Of a DNA stretch of 64,000 nt, positions 54,394-63,662 are shown in pieces. Made by a program: the position numbers and the translations under genes. The stretch lies in the NCBI GenBank assembly GCA_017355425.1, contig CP070233.1, forward strand, positions 3,823,501 through 3,887,500, written 5' to 3'. The stretch is from Dolichospermum sp. DET69 (GTDB lineage Bacteria; Cyanobacteriota; Cyanobacteriia; Cyanobacteriales; Nostocaceae). The notes under the pieces were generated by a model. The model was not told the origin of the DNA. It did no database searches and worked only from the letters and a program-made list of their open reading frames with translations. Every line of letters starts with the position of its first letter. Within the stretch, counting starts at the first letter, position 1.

Positions 54394-54733
54394 TTAGTTT
54401 CTCAAGTTGATTAACTCGAATCGTTAATTTATTAACTTTTTGGTTTAATTCAACCACTAAAGTTGCTAGATTCTTAAACATCTTTTCCTGTTGTGATTGT
54501 GATAAATTCTGTCTTAAATTAGGAGAACCTTGGGAATTATTAGCAGCAGGTAATTGATTATTTTTACTAACCATTAACTCAATTTGCTGTAACCGTAATT
54601 GTAAACTCCTAACATCAGATTCTAAATTATTCACACGGAAATCAACTTGCTGAGGTAAAGCCGAATTTAACAAAAAACCACTCCAAACAATGATCACGCA
54701 TACCCCAGTTACTAACCATCTTCTAAACATCAT
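54383..54733 (-). CDS. membrane-anchored coiled-coil protein
   Basis: The 116-aa protein starts MMFRRWLVTGVCVIIVWSGF, an N-terminal membrane anchor or signal. Two heptad-repeat helices follow (VDFRVNNLESDVRSLQLRLQ and VVELNQKVNKLTIRVNQLEK). I prefer the ATG at 54733 to a TTG at 54781. The function is unknown; similar short proteins are common in cyanobacteria. Confidence 0.65.
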   Translation of the reverse strand: MMFRRWLVTGVCVIIVWSGFLLNSALPQQVDFRVNNLESDVRSLQLRLQQIELMVSKNNQLPAANNSQGSPNLRQNLSQSQQEKMFKNLATLVVELNQKVNKLTIRVNQLEKLNVK

Positions 54734-54801
54734 CTTATCAAATAAAAATTGTCGGTTGGGTTGACAACGGAAACCCAACAAATCCCATAATTAATCAATT
54801 T

Positions 54802-56286
54802 TCACTTATCAGCTTGCAAAGAAGAAAATAGCCGGTTCCAATCTAAATTATTAGCAATTACATCACTTTCTTTAACTTCAAAAATACGATTACTGGCTTT
54901 TGGTTCTTTAATTGCTTGTACACAAACTTCCGCAACATCATCACGGCTAACTTTTCCTCGAATATTATCACCTTGTTCAAAGATTAATTCCTTCCCTCCC
55001 GCTGTTTCCGTCAAAGCACAAGGTCGAATAATTGTATAAGGAATTCCACTAGATTTTAAACTTTCTTCCCCTCGCAACTTCCAAGTTAAAATCCCTCCCA
55101 ATTGGTCATTTAACCTTACCGCTGGTGGTTCTTCATCTAAATTAATTCCTGGTCTTCCCGGACGAGTTACCCCAGCCGAACTGATTAATACAAATTGAGG
55201 TAAAGTTTCCCCACCATAGGCTTGAATTGATGCAACTTCCAACGCAAAAATCCCCGGATTAAATGCAGGATTTAAAGCCCCATCATATTCAAACTTACTC
55301 AACATTAATTGCAACGAACAAACTTTACTAATATCCATTGGTGGACAGTCCTTAACAATTTTGGCACGAAATACCGGAACTAAATCTGTAAAAGGAATCT
55401 GAATATCTAGCCAATTATTAGCAACAGTATCAAAAGAATAACTATAACCAACACCGTCCCAAGTTGACTCTGTGCGGATAAATATTTTATAACGTTGACC
55501 GTCACCTTTAACCCGCAATTTCACACCTTGATAACCAGATAAATCAACTAATGGTGAAAAATTCTTAGTTCTTACTGAAGCAAAACCCCCAGAATTAGCA
55601 GTTGAAACATTACCTGTGAATACTGCTGTATTTTCCCTAATTTGAAAACTACTGGAACTGACACCACCCATAACCACATCATCTAAAGCCCCCCAGATAT
55701 TTTTTATTTCATCTGATGGTTTAGTAAAATCAAATATGGGTTTTTCCCCCACAGAAACCAGATATTTCCCGGCTGCTTCAACTAAATTTTTCACACCTTG
55801 ATATTCAACATTTTCTGGTGTATCTCCCACAATTTCCGGTAGATAAAATTTCACACCTTGATTATATTTAGCTCTATCTGGTGTATCTCCCTCCACAGGT
55901 TGAACACGCACCGAAGTACAACAAATTACAGCTTGAATATTAGCCATAACTAAACTTGTTAAAGTCTCTGGTTTTGTAATATCTCCAACAACCAAATCAA
56001 TATCATCACCTAGAATTGGTTTTGCTTTTTCAATATCTCGAACCAAACAGCGCACATGATAACCTTGTGTTAACAATTTCTTGACAACTCGTTTACCCAC
56101 ACCACCAGTTGCACCAGCTACGAGAATTACAGCCATATTTCTTCCTTCTTTAGGTTGATTTTGATGATCTTGAGGACTACCTTGAAAAAGTTTTTGTATC
56201 CAGTTAAGAAGCGGAAAAACTTCAAAATAAGTTAGGGTTTTGAGAAACCTGCATAAATCCCATTGAGAACGATTGTTATTACTCAT
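54802..56286 (-). CDS. SDR-CIA30 fusion protein (HCF173-like)
   Basis: The 494-aa protein has an atypical short-chain dehydrogenase domain (VILVAGATGGVGKRVVKKLL near residue 53) split by a CIA30 (complex I intermediate-associated) domain at about 185-350 (IWGALDDVVMGGVSSSSFQI, LRVKGDGQRYKIFIRTE). The SDR fold resumes at FVLISSAGVTRPGRPG. The same architecture occurs in plant HCF173, needed for psbA translation, and in cyanobacterial relatives. A ~50-residue N-terminal extension is present. A role in photosystem biogenesis is an inference from the family. Confidence 0.85.
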   Translation of the reverse strand: MSNNNRSQWDLCRFLKTLTYFEVFPLLNWIQKLFQGSPQDHQNQPKEGRNMAVILVAGATGGVGKRVVKKLLTQGYHVRCLVRDIEKAKPILGDDIDLVVGDITKPETLTSLVMANIQAVICCTSVRVQPVEGDTPDRAKYNQGVKFYLPEIVGDTPENVEYQGVKNLVEAAGKYLVSVGEKPIFDFTKPSDEIKNIWGALDDVVMGGVSSSSFQIRENTAVFTGNVSTANSGGFASVRTKNFSPLVDLSGYQGVKLRVKGDGQRYKIFIRTESTWDGVGYSYSFDTVANNWLDIQIPFTDLVPVFRAKIVKDCPPMDISKVCSLQLMLSKFEYDGALNPAFNPGIFALEVASIQAYGGETLPQFVLISSAGVTRPGRPGINLDEEPPAVRLNDQLGGILTWKLRGEESLKSSGIPYTIIRPCALTETAGGKELIFEQGDNIRGKVSRDDVAEVCVQAIKEPKASNRIFEVKESDVIANNLDWNRLFSSLQADK

Positions 56287-56407
56287 ATTGACTATTTAAC
56301 CATTTTATTCTTATTGTATCAATTTTTTGTACCCACTACAAGATTTTGAGAAGTCGGGGATCTGGATTTCTTTGGTATAATATCCATAAAATAGGATAAT
56401 TGTGATA

Positions 56408-56908
56408 ATGAATCAACTTGAAAAAGCCCAAACTGAATATGAGAAATTCCCTGAAGAATTTACCAGCATTATTATTAGTACCGTCAGTAAAGATGGGATT
56501 CCCAATGCTAGTTATGCACCATTTGTCATGGACAATGACAAAAACATCTATATTTATGTAAGTGGACTAGCTATCCACACCCAAAACATTCATAATCATC
56601 CTCATGTAAGTGTTTTATTTATTGACGACGAAGCTAAAACCAAACAAATTTTTGCCCGTCGGCGGTTAAATTTTGATTGTACCGCAAGTTTAGTAGAAAG
56701 AGAAACTGAAAAATGGCAGGAAATTGTTGATAAATTTCAGATTCGTTTTGGAGAATTGATTTCTACATTACGCAGCTTACCAGATTTTCGGATTTTGCAA
56801 CTCAAACCAAATACAGGACGTTTTGTTATTGGGTTTGGGGCTGCTTATAATATTAGTAGTGAAAATATAAATCAACTTGTCCAAATTACCAAAGATTCAC
56901 TTTCCTAA
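56408..56908 (+). CDS. FMN-binding split-barrel protein (PPOX / HugZ-like)
   Basis: The 166-aa protein belongs to the pyridoxamine-phosphate-oxidase-like superfamily (IIISTVSKDGIPNASYAPFVMD, HPHVSVLFIDDEAKTKQIFARRRLNF, in parts), closest to HugZ-type heme-utilisation proteins. It may bind FMN or heme. The start is ATG 56408; a GTG at 56402 is closer to the AGGA. It ends 2 bp before the alpha/beta hydrolase gene, so the two form an operon. Confidence 0.82.
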   Translation: MNQLEKAQTEYEKFPEEFTSIIISTVSKDGIPNASYAPFVMDNDKNIYIYVSGLAIHTQNIHNHPHVSVLFIDDEAKTKQIFARRRLNFDCTASLVERETEKWQEIVDKFQIRFGELISTLRSLPDFRILQLKPNTGRFVIGFGAAYNISSENINQLVQITKDSLS

Positions 56909-56910
56909 TT

Positions 56911-57816
56911 ATGCTACAATTTCAACCTCCTGGTTTTGGTAGTAAATTCATTCATACGTCTTTAGGGACAATGGTTTACTATACCCAAGTTAGTACCCCT
57001 TGGGAAAATGCCTCATATCAAGATTTACCACCATTGTTATTTTTACATAACTTTGGTGGTGGTGCGTCCGCTTATGAATGGTCAAAAATTTACCCAGCTT
57101 ATGCGTCAAAATATCGAATTTTAGCCCCTGATTTAATTGGTTGGGGAAAGTCTGCTCACCCCGTGCGAGATTATCAAATTGAAGATTATTTAACCACAAT
57201 TATTGAGTTTATTACTCAAACTTGTAATCAACCTGTAACTGTCATAGCATCTTCTCTAACTGCGGCTTTAACTATTCGTCTCGCTGTCACTTACCCTGAC
57301 TTATTCAAAGCTTTATTGTTAGTTTGTCCTTCCGGCTTTAATGATTTTGGAGAAGGTGCAGGCAGGAGACTACCACTTTCTTTAATTAATACCCCATTAG
57401 TAGATAATTTAATTTATGCTTTGGGTGCAGAAAATGAAATTGCAGTCAGGAACTTTTTGCAAAGTTTTCTTTTTGCTAAACCAGAAAGAGTGACTCAAGA
57501 AATGGTGTCAGCTTATCTAAGTTCTGCACAAAAATACCAAGCCAAATTTGCGGCTTTGTCCTTCTTACGCGGAAATCTTTATTTCGATTTGAGTTTATAT
57601 ATTCAACAACTTCAAATTCCCACTATTATGTTATGGGGTGAAAAAGCACAGTTTACAAATATGCAATTAGGACGACGATTAGCAAATTTAAATCCTGGTG
57701 CAATTAAAAGTTTTCAAGAAATACCCGATACAGGAATTCTTCCCCATTTAGAAATACCCGCAGTTGTCATCGGAATATTACAAAAATACAACAATACAGG
57801 AGAATTTAGAATTTAG
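56911..57816 (+). CDS. alpha/beta hydrolase
   Basis: The 301-aa protein has the oxyanion-hole motif HNFGGGASAYEW, DLIGWGKSAHP, and a nucleophile serine in VIASSLTAAL. That is a degenerate elbow, with Ala in place of the first Gly of GxSxG. A C-terminal LPHLEIP supplies the likely catalytic His. Relatives act on small lipophilic esters or ring-cleavage products; the substrate is unknown. It is coupled to the FMN-binding gene. Confidence 0.85.
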   Translation: MLQFQPPGFGSKFIHTSLGTMVYYTQVSTPWENASYQDLPPLLFLHNFGGGASAYEWSKIYPAYASKYRILAPDLIGWGKSAHPVRDYQIEDYLTTIIEFITQTCNQPVTVIASSLTAALTIRLAVTYPDLFKALLLVCPSGFNDFGEGAGRRLPLSLINTPLVDNLIYALGAENEIAVRNFLQSFLFAKPERVTQEMVSAYLSSAQKYQAKFAALSFLRGNLYFDLSLYIQQLQIPTIMLWGEKAQFTNMQLGRRLANLNPGAIKSFQEIPDTGILPHLEIPAVVIGILQKYNNTGEFRI

Positions 57817-57824
57817 CTTAATCA

Positions 57825-58163
57825 GCAGAAGCCCCACGTCTCACTATACCGGAGCGTGGGATGAATGCGCGTGAGTTGAGTTGCGTAGCCCAAATTGTAT
57901 TTGAGCGTAGCGAAAACAAAGAAGGCTACAGCGACGAAACGAACAAAATATTGATTTTATGTGATTATGACCAGAGTAGGTGTAGTCCAATTAAATGCTC
58001 CAAATGCAGCCTACAAAACAAAAAACAAATCTCAAAACTAAAGAACCGTGGGGCGCACGGTGTAGGGGCGTATTGCAATACGCCCCTACTCAGTTAATGT
58101 CCGGATTAGGAGTCACGCTCGTTGCCCACACTCACCTGAAAGGGAGTGTGTGGAGTACGTCAC
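57825..58163. mobile_element. non-autonomous IS200/IS605-type remnant
   Basis: At the left, CCCACG/CGTGGG forms a hairpin (57833-57860) after AGAAGCC. At the right, CCACACTC / GAGTGTGTGG (58126-58153) followed by AGTACGTCAC resembles an IS605-type right end. Between them is no transposase, only degraded DNA and the perfect palindrome at 58064-58087 (AGGGGCGTATTG and complement). Confidence 0.5.
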
Positions 58164-58202
58164 AATAGACATTAGATTCATTCGTGGTGTATCAAAAACT
58201 CT

Positions 58203-58456
58203 CAGATCCCCCCTAACTCCCCTTAAAAAGCTACGGTGTACACACAAGTCTTCTAGAGTTGCCCCACAACGTTTAGATCCCCCCAACCCCCCTTAAAAAG
58301 GGGGGCTAAATTCTTCAAAGTCCCCCTTTTTAAGGGGGATTTAGGGGGATCGGATAACGTTTAGCATCCTGTCTAGAGATGTGTGTACACCGTAGCCTTA
58401 AAAAGGGAGGGATAAATTCTTCAAAGTCCCCCTTTTTAAGGGAGATTTAGGGGGAT
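58203..58456. repeat. dispersed CCCCCTTTTTAAGGGGG repeat carrying a MITE
   Basis: The outer repeat (GATCCCCCCTAACTCCCC ... CCCCCTTTTTAAGGGAG) is split by the 165-bp MITE at 58231-58395. The MITE contains a further copy of the same palindromic motif. Confidence 0.75.
58231..58395. mobile_element. 165-bp MITE, copy A
   Basis: The terminal inverted repeats are 16 bp (CTACGGTGTACACACA). The target duplication CCTTAAAAAG flanks both sides. The internal sequence is the exact reverse complement of the copy at 63663-63827. No ORF is present, so an unlinked transposase must move it. Confidence 0.9.
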
Positions 58457-58469
58457 GTTTCTGTTTAAT

Positions 58470-60017
58470 TTAGCGAGAATTACAAGATTTCCGTTCATTA
58501 TCATCTTGAGGATATTGCCAAGAATATGCAAAATGGCTAACAGCTTTAATTTGAGGAGATAATTGCCGGAGAGCTTGCATTTGCACTTCCAAAGATGGAC
58601 GATTGCTAATTGATTCTCCCCACTTCCCAGCTAAAGCCGGAATGACTTTTGTCCCTGGTTGCGCCATCTTTAAAACCTGTTGAACTTGTGCCACAATGCA
58701 ATTAGCATTACCACAATTTGCATAAGACATGGGATGCCATTCTAAGGTTTTGGGGAACTTATCCCAAGGTTGTAAACGGGAATCATACCCTTGTCCTAAA
58801 GCCTGATTACCTTCGGGAAAAAATACCACTCCAGCAGGAATACCTTGTTGTTTAGCTGGGTAACTTACTAAAGCCACAAAATCTAAGATACCTTGCATAG
58901 CGTGAGCAACCGTGAGTAACCACAAATCTAATTGCAAAACTCGCTGTTTTTCCCCTGGGGAAGGCAGAGATTTCTGCTTTTTTTGAGGAATACGCCCTTC
59001 CCATAATGGTTCATCTTCTTGCGGATAGCGTTTATCAACTTCTGCTATGTCGCCGGCGCTTACATAGCCCCTAGTGAGAAACCGACGAATTAATTCTAAC
59101 CCTTTGGAATTTTTAGCGCGGCGAAATAGGACTTCTTGAGTAGCAGGGGTAAATAACCATAAGTCATGAACTTTGGTAGCAATAGAATCAGTACCAGTCT
59201 GACGGGGATAGCGGACATAATCAAAGAGGATACCATCTGGACGGCGGCGCACAACCTGCTGCACCATAAGGTAATAATCAGTTTTTGCCTGGGTGTTGTA
59301 GGGGTCAATAAATACTTGAGAGCTATCTTCTACTACAGATAAGCTAGTTTGATTTTTGCCATTACGAGCGATCGCATCTTGTCTATCTTTACGTTGAGCA
59401 TAAGTAAAACCGAAGTTATTAGTATACATCCAAGCATAAACTTTTAAACCGCGTTGTTGCCCTTTTTGAATGGCTAAGGCTAATAAATCAAATTTTTCTG
59501 TACCAGGAGTGCGAACTACAGCAGGCCAAACAGTTGGGTTAGTGGCTGCTGGTAAGAGTACCTGCCCATCATAAAATACTTCTAAATAAACTTGGTTATA
59601 GCCTTGGTTGACAATACGATCCATAATTTGATCAACTAGCCCCGGTTGGGTATCACAGGGATACAAGCGTAACCAAATAGCTTGAGTTTCTGGCCAAGTC
59701 TGACTGCGGCACTTTTGTAATTCTTTTGTATGCTGTTTAAGGAGTTTTTGATAGCGACTTTTTGCATCTTTATTGCCTCTAAAAGCTAATAAGCGCAAGT
59801 TTTCTTTTTCTTGAGTTGCTTTTAATGATACCGAACAATCCTGTCTTTTTTGAGCAATAGCTGGTTCAGTAACTAGATTGAAAATCAATAAACAATTAGT
59901 AAAAATTACAGTAAATAAACCTTGCCAAGATAAAATTAGTCTTATAAATTTCCAGTTGTGATCAGACATACAGCAGATATCAGGTAAATGAAGTACAAAA
60001 TTTAATGACAAAGCCAT
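58470..60017 (-). CDS. glycoside hydrolase family 10-like (GHL10) exported protein
   Basis: The 515-aa protein has an N-terminal hydrophobic segment (LSWQGLFTVIFTNCLLIFNL) that acts as signal or anchor. A TIM-barrel GHL10 domain follows (WLRLYPCDTQPGLVDQIMD, GLKVYAWMYTNNFGFTYA, DPYNTQAKTDYYLMVQQVV, GILFDYVRYP). Bacterial relatives are thought to act on cell-wall or exopolysaccharide glycans. The likely start is the ATG at 59969 (MSDHNWKFIR); 60017 adds 16 residues. Confidence 0.83.
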   Translation of the reverse strand: MALSLNFVLHLPDICCMSDHNWKFIRLILSWQGLFTVIFTNCLLIFNLVTEPAIAQKRQDCSVSLKATQEKENLRLLAFRGNKDAKSRYQKLLKQHTKELQKCRSQTWPETQAIWLRLYPCDTQPGLVDQIMDRIVNQGYNQVYLEVFYDGQVLLPAATNPTVWPAVVRTPGTEKFDLLALAIQKGQQRGLKVYAWMYTNNFGFTYAQRKDRQDAIARNGKNQTSLSVVEDSSQVFIDPYNTQAKTDYYLMVQQVVRRRPDGILFDYVRYPRQTGTDSIATKVHDLWLFTPATQEVLFRRAKNSKGLELIRRFLTRGYVSAGDIAEVDKRYPQEDEPLWEGRIPQKKQKSLPSPGEKQRVLQLDLWLLTVAHAMQGILDFVALVSYPAKQQGIPAGVVFFPEGNQALGQGYDSRLQPWDKFPKTLEWHPMSYANCGNANCIVAQVQQVLKMAQPGTKVIPALAGKWGESISNRPSLEVQMQALRQLSPQIKAVSHFAYSWQYPQDDNERKSCNSR

Positions 60018-60195
60018 ATAGCAAGAGACTTTTAAACCTGTTCCCTGCTACATATAGCAATCAATTTCGATTTGTAATAGCTTGCATGAAATAGACTGTA
60101 CTTAAAATATCCCCACATCTGGAGAGATATAAAACTACCAAAAGCAGTATTTCAGTTGACATACTCCCCAGCCTAAAGGCGTGGGGATTCTGGGG

Positions 60196-61320
60196 TCAAA
60201 CAGCAATTGCTGGCGTAGCCAGTCTAACATCACCTAACCCAATGGTTGATGCCCCAACCATTTGAATATTTATAGCGGCGTTTTCATCTCTTCCATTTAC
60301 GGAATTACAAGATGGACAACGCCATTGTCTAACAGATAAATCCAGCTTTTCTAAAATCTGCCCACAATGAGAACAAGTTTTACTAGATGGATACCATTGG
60401 TCTATATAAACAACTTGTTTCTTTTTCTTTTTAGCTACCCATTCTAGTATTTGTAGAAATTCTCCAAAAGCTAAGTCTGATATTTTTCTGCCCCAAAGAC
60501 GTTGCATACCCTTGAGGTTTAAGGTTTCAAAGCATAAAACATCAAACTTATCTGTTAACTTATGAGCTATTTTCCAAAACCAATCACTTCGGCGGTTACA
60601 AACATCCTCATATTTACGAACTAAGTTCTTTCTAGCTCGTTCACGATTATGTGAGCCTTTTTGTTTTTTGGAGTGATTTCTACTAGCTTTTTTGATAGCA
60701 TTTAGAGATTGCTTTAGGAACTGTGGAGAATCAATTGAAGTTCCATCAGAGCCAGTTAGAAATGTTTTGAGTCCAAAATCAAACCCCGCTATTTTACCAG
60801 TCGTTGATTTAATTCCTGATTCTGACTCATCATCAATTACAATAACCATAAACAATTCACCTAGTGGTGTCCGCTTAATGGTTAATGTTTTGATTTTTCC
60901 TTCTATTTCTCTGGATTGCCAAAATTGATAAACTCGGCTGCCAATTTTAATTCTATTGCTACCCAAAAATTTATAACCAGCTTGTTTAAGAGTAAATGAT
61001 TTGTATTTTTTAACTTTTTTAAAACCTGGTGGTCTGACTCCTTTTTTATTGTGTTTAAAAAATAATTGATAGGCTTTCTCAATCCGTTGGCAAATATCTT
61101 GTACTGCTTGAGAACCTACTGATTGCCAAAATGAATTACGCTTTCTTAATTTGGCAATATGAGATTGTAGTTTGGCACAGTTTAAGTGTTTGCCCCACAT
61201 TCGGTAATACCGTTTATGCAGAGCAATACAATGGTTATAGATCACCCCGGAGGCATTGATCATCCGTTTGAGGTGTCTATTCCTTTTGTGTTCGTACAGC
61301 TTAAACTTTAGTGAATTCAT
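60196..61320 (-). CDS. tnpB: TnpB RNA-guided nuclease (IS605 OrfB)
   Basis: The 374-aa protein has the helical N-terminus (MNSLKFKLYEHKRNRHLKRM), RuvC-I (IAGFDFGLKTFL), RuvC-II (LCFETLNLKGM), a four-cysteine zinc finger (CSHCGQIL...CPSCNSVNG) and RuvC-III (GRDENAAINIQ). All catalytic acids are present, so it should be active. Its omega RNA would derive from the gene's 3' end and the right end near 60157-60200. Confidence 0.93.
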   Translation of the reverse strand: MNSLKFKLYEHKRNRHLKRMINASGVIYNHCIALHKRYYRMWGKHLNCAKLQSHIAKLRKRNSFWQSVGSQAVQDICQRIEKAYQLFFKHNKKGVRPPGFKKVKKYKSFTLKQAGYKFLGSNRIKIGSRVYQFWQSREIEGKIKTLTIKRTPLGELFMVIVIDDESESGIKSTTGKIAGFDFGLKTFLTGSDGTSIDSPQFLKQSLNAIKKASRNHSKKQKGSHNRERARKNLVRKYEDVCNRRSDWFWKIAHKLTDKFDVLCFETLNLKGMQRLWGRKISDLAFGEFLQILEWVAKKKKKQVVYIDQWYPSSKTCSHCGQILEKLDLSVRQWRCPSCNSVNGRDENAAINIQMVGASTIGLGDVRLATPAIAV

Positions 61321-61505
61321 GCTACTATTATATCATAAACTCATGGCAATATGACGGCATAAAAAAATTAACAATTAGATCCTCCCAAGAGAAATACACC
61401 ATACTTGTAGAGTATTGCCAAGAAACAAGTCGGACTCAAAATGATGTACTTAGAGAATTAATCAGAAAGTTAAAGAAAAGCCGTCCTTTTATGACGGGGC
61501 TTTAA
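61311..61505 (+). CDS. small ribbon-helix-helix-like protein divergent from tnpB
   Basis: The frame encodes IKKLTIRSSQEKYTILVEYC and then TQNDVLRELIRKLKKS, consistent with a strand plus two helices of the ribbon-helix-helix fold. The start is unclear (GTG at 61311 overlaps the tnpB start; no good ATG). Its last codons (RPFMTGL) are formed by the left-end hairpin of the element. Position and size parallel the RHH-like gene at 44372. Confidence 0.5.
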   Translation: MNSCYYYIINSWQYDGIKKLTIRSSQEKYTILVEYCQETSRTQNDVLRELIRKLKKSRPFMTGL

Positions 61506-61584
61506 ACCCAGTTTTTTGGTAAACAACTCAAACATTTCTATGAATTGAGCAGAATACACAATTAATTATTAAAATTTTTATAAA

Positions 61585-61658
61585 TCGGAGCGGCGGGATT
61601 CGAACCCACGACCTCTACTACCCCAAAGTAGCGCGCTACCAAGCTGCGCTACGCCCCG
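61585..61658 (-). tRNA. trnP-GGG: tRNA-Pro (anticodon GGG)
   Basis: The reverse complement folds as a full cloverleaf: acceptor CGGGGCG/CGCTCCG, D-stem GCGC/GCGC, anticodon stem CTACT/AGTAG with loop TTGGGGT, T-arm GTGGG-TTCGAAT-CCCGC, discriminator A. CCA is not encoded. Confidence 0.95.
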
Positions 61659-61783
61659 TAAATGTGAACTTGAAATATTAGACTTTTGGAGAGGGGATGA
61701 TTCCAAATTTGGATATCTAATAAAATGAATTAATTCACTCTTTTAAATATATCACAAGGTTAAGAAAAATAGCAAGGGGTTTT

Positions 61784-62149
61784 TCAAAAAACTTTTAACA
61801 TTCCGATTGCTGGCAATAATTCGGACACGGCTCCCGCTTCCCATTTACCTTCTGTCCCCCGTCCTGTATTGAGGATAAAGCGCAGATTGTAGGCATGAGC
61901 ATAACCTGCTACTTCCATCCATAATAAGTCGCTTTCGGCTTCACAGGCAATTTTTTCCTCATCCATTAATTCTGTCGCTAGATGCTTCATGGTATCTGCA
62001 AGCTGATTGAAAAGGCGACAAAACTCATTTAATTCTGCTTCTGTTAATTCTATTGCCCAATCATCTGTACCCACTAATGCTTTAAATTCCGCTGCATCTG
62101 GATTCCAACCTATGCGCCAACCCAGACCACTTTTAATAACTCGTTCCAT
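61784..62149 (-). CDS. DUF1818 family protein
   Basis: The 121-aa protein (GLGWRIGWNPDAAEFKALVGT, WAIELTEAELNEFCRLFNQL, GRGTEGKWEAGAVSELLPAI) belongs to a small family kept in cyanobacteria and chloroplast-bearing plants. The function is unknown. The long gap to the tRNA (61659-61783) holds nothing recognisable. Confidence 0.88.
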   Translation of the reverse strand: MERVIKSGLGWRIGWNPDAAEFKALVGTDDWAIELTEAELNEFCRLFNQLADTMKHLATELMDEEKIACEAESDLLWMEVAGYAHAYNLRFILNTGRGTEGKWEAGAVSELLPAIGMLKVF

Positions 62150-62357
62150 AGTTGTATATTCACCAGACTGCTGTTATCCATTGCCAAAATTATACCAATT
62201 TGCCTTGCCGATGACGATAGATATAAAAATGAATGGCTTGTATGGTCAGTCTTTCACAATCCAAAATCTAAAATGCTATAATTCTTCAGCGATCGCGTGA
62301 GAATCTGGCCAACCTAGTTTGTAAACATTCCTTTTGGCACAGTTTTCGGGTATGATA

Positions 62358-62371
62358 GTATATCCGTTCTA
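62358..62371 (+). promoter_or_regulatory. possible LexA box upstream of recA
   Basis: AGTATATCCGTTCT agrees with the cyanobacterial LexA consensus as I recall it (RGTACNNNDGTWCB) at 12 of 14 positions, 48 bp before the recA ATG. Confidence 0.35.
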
Positions 62372-62418
62372 TTAAAACTCTTCCACAATTTTTCAAAATC
62401 CTATACTTAGAGGCAGGA

Positions 62419-63510
62419 ATGGCAGCTAATACTAATACTGAGACTTCAGGCAAGCAAAAAGCTTTAAATATCGTCCTTGGACAAATTGAGCGCACCTTCG
62501 GAAAAGGAGCAATTATGCGCCTGGGTGATGCTACCCGAATGCGGGTAGAAACAATCTCCACCGGGGCGCTTACCCTAGATTTGGCCTTGGGTGGCGGTTT
62601 ACCCAAAGGGCGGGTAATCGAAATATATGGACCAGAAAGTTCTGGTAAAACTACCGTTGCCCTCCATGCCCTTGCAGAAGTCCAAAGAAATGGCGGTATT
62701 GCCGCATTTGTAGACGCTGAACACGCTTTAGATCCTACCTACGCCGCTGCTTTAGGCGTAGATATTGAAAACTTACTTGTTTCCCAACCAGATAATGGCG
62801 AATCAGCATTAGAAATAGTTGATCAACTTGTGCGTTCTGCTGCTGTCGATATTGTCGTTATTGACTCTGTAGCCGCCCTAGTTCCCCGCGCTGAAATCGA
62901 GGGGGATATGGGGGATATTCACATTGGTTTGCAAGCGCGGTTAATGAGCCAAGCTTTACGCAAAATTACTGGTAATATCGGTAAATCTGGATGCACAGTT
63001 ATTTTCATTAACCAGTTGCGGCAAAAAATTGGTGTCACTTATGGTAGCCCCGAAACTACAACGGGTGGTAATGCGCTGAAGTTTTACGCTTCCGTGCGCT
63101 TGGATATTCGCAGAATTCAAACTTTGAAAAAAGGTACTGATGAATTTGGTAATCGTGTCAAAGTCAAAGTCGCTAAAAATAAAGTTGCACCACCTTTTAG
63201 AATTGCCGAATTTGATATTATCTTTGGTAAAGGAATTTCTACCCTCGGTTGTCTAGTAGACATAGCCGAAGAAACTGGTATTCTCCTTCGTAAAGGTGCT
63301 TGGTATAGTTACAATGGTGAAAACGTTTCCCAAGGTAGAGATAACGCCATTAAATATTTAGAAGAAAAACCAGAATTTGCTGCGAAAATTCAAGAACAAG
63401 TTCTGGAAAAACTAGATAAGGGTGCTGTAGTTTCTGCTAATTCTGTCACTCAAGCCCATGAAGATCATGGCAATGAGGAAGAAATTGATTTAGAAGAAGA
63501 AGAAGAATAG
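62419..63510 (+). CDS. recA: RecA recombinase
   Basis: RecA forms filaments on single-stranded DNA and drives strand exchange and the SOS response. The 363-aa protein has [10 protein letters not shown], Walker [35 protein letters not shown], the L2-loop region [35 protein letters not shown] (in parts), and an acidic tail ([11 protein letters not shown]). A purine-rich ribosome site (GAGGCAGGA) precedes the ATG. Confidence 0.98.
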   Translation: MAANTNTETSGKQKALNIVLGQIERTFGKGAIMRLGDATRMRVETISTGALTLDLALGGGLPKGRVIEIYGPESSGKTTVALHALAEVQRNGGIAAFVDAEHALDPTYAAALGVDIENLLVSQPDNGESALEIVDQLVRSAAVDIVVIDSVAALVPRAEIEGDMGDIHIGLQARLMSQALRKITGNIGKSGCTVIFINQLRQKIGVTYGSPETTTGGNALKFYASVRLDIRRIQTLKKGTDEFGNRVKVKVAKNKVAPPFRIAEFDIIFGKGISTLGCLVDIAEETGILLRKGAWYSYNGENVSQGRDNAIKYLEEKPEFAAKIQEQVLEKLDKGAVVSANSVTQAHEDHGNEEEIDLEEEEE

Positions 63511-63662
63511 AAAGCAATTTGTTTGGTGTTAGAGGTTGTTTGATAGCGTTCACGAAGTGTGCCGTAGCCCTGCGGGAGCCGGAGGCATCAGGCATAGCGT
63601 GGCGTAGCCATAAAGTGATATCAGGTATGATTACTTACCCCCCTTAGTTCCCCCTTGGAAAG
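63511..63662. repeat. interspersed repeat after recA
   Basis: Short modules such as GTGCCGTAGCCCTGCGGGAG and GGCATAGCGTGGCGTAGCC (63556-63609) are of the cyanobacterial GCGTAGCC/CCTGCGGG type. They lead into CCCCCTTAGTTCCCCC repeat DNA. Confidence 0.6.

Larger units (their letters stand above)
60157..61505 (-). mobile_element. IS200/IS605-type element with tnpB only
   Basis: The right end on the minus strand is the hairpin CCCCAGCCT..AGGCGTGGGG (60167-60186) followed by GTATGTCAAC. The left-end hairpin is AAAGCCGTC / GACGGGGCTTT (61477-61503). It carries tnpB and a small divergent gene but no tnpA, so it needs a transposase in trans. Confidence 0.75.

Noticed and set aside
57861-58097. 78-aa ORF with cysteines
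   Set aside because: Lies within IS-end and palindrome DNA, and its composition does not look like a conserved protein.
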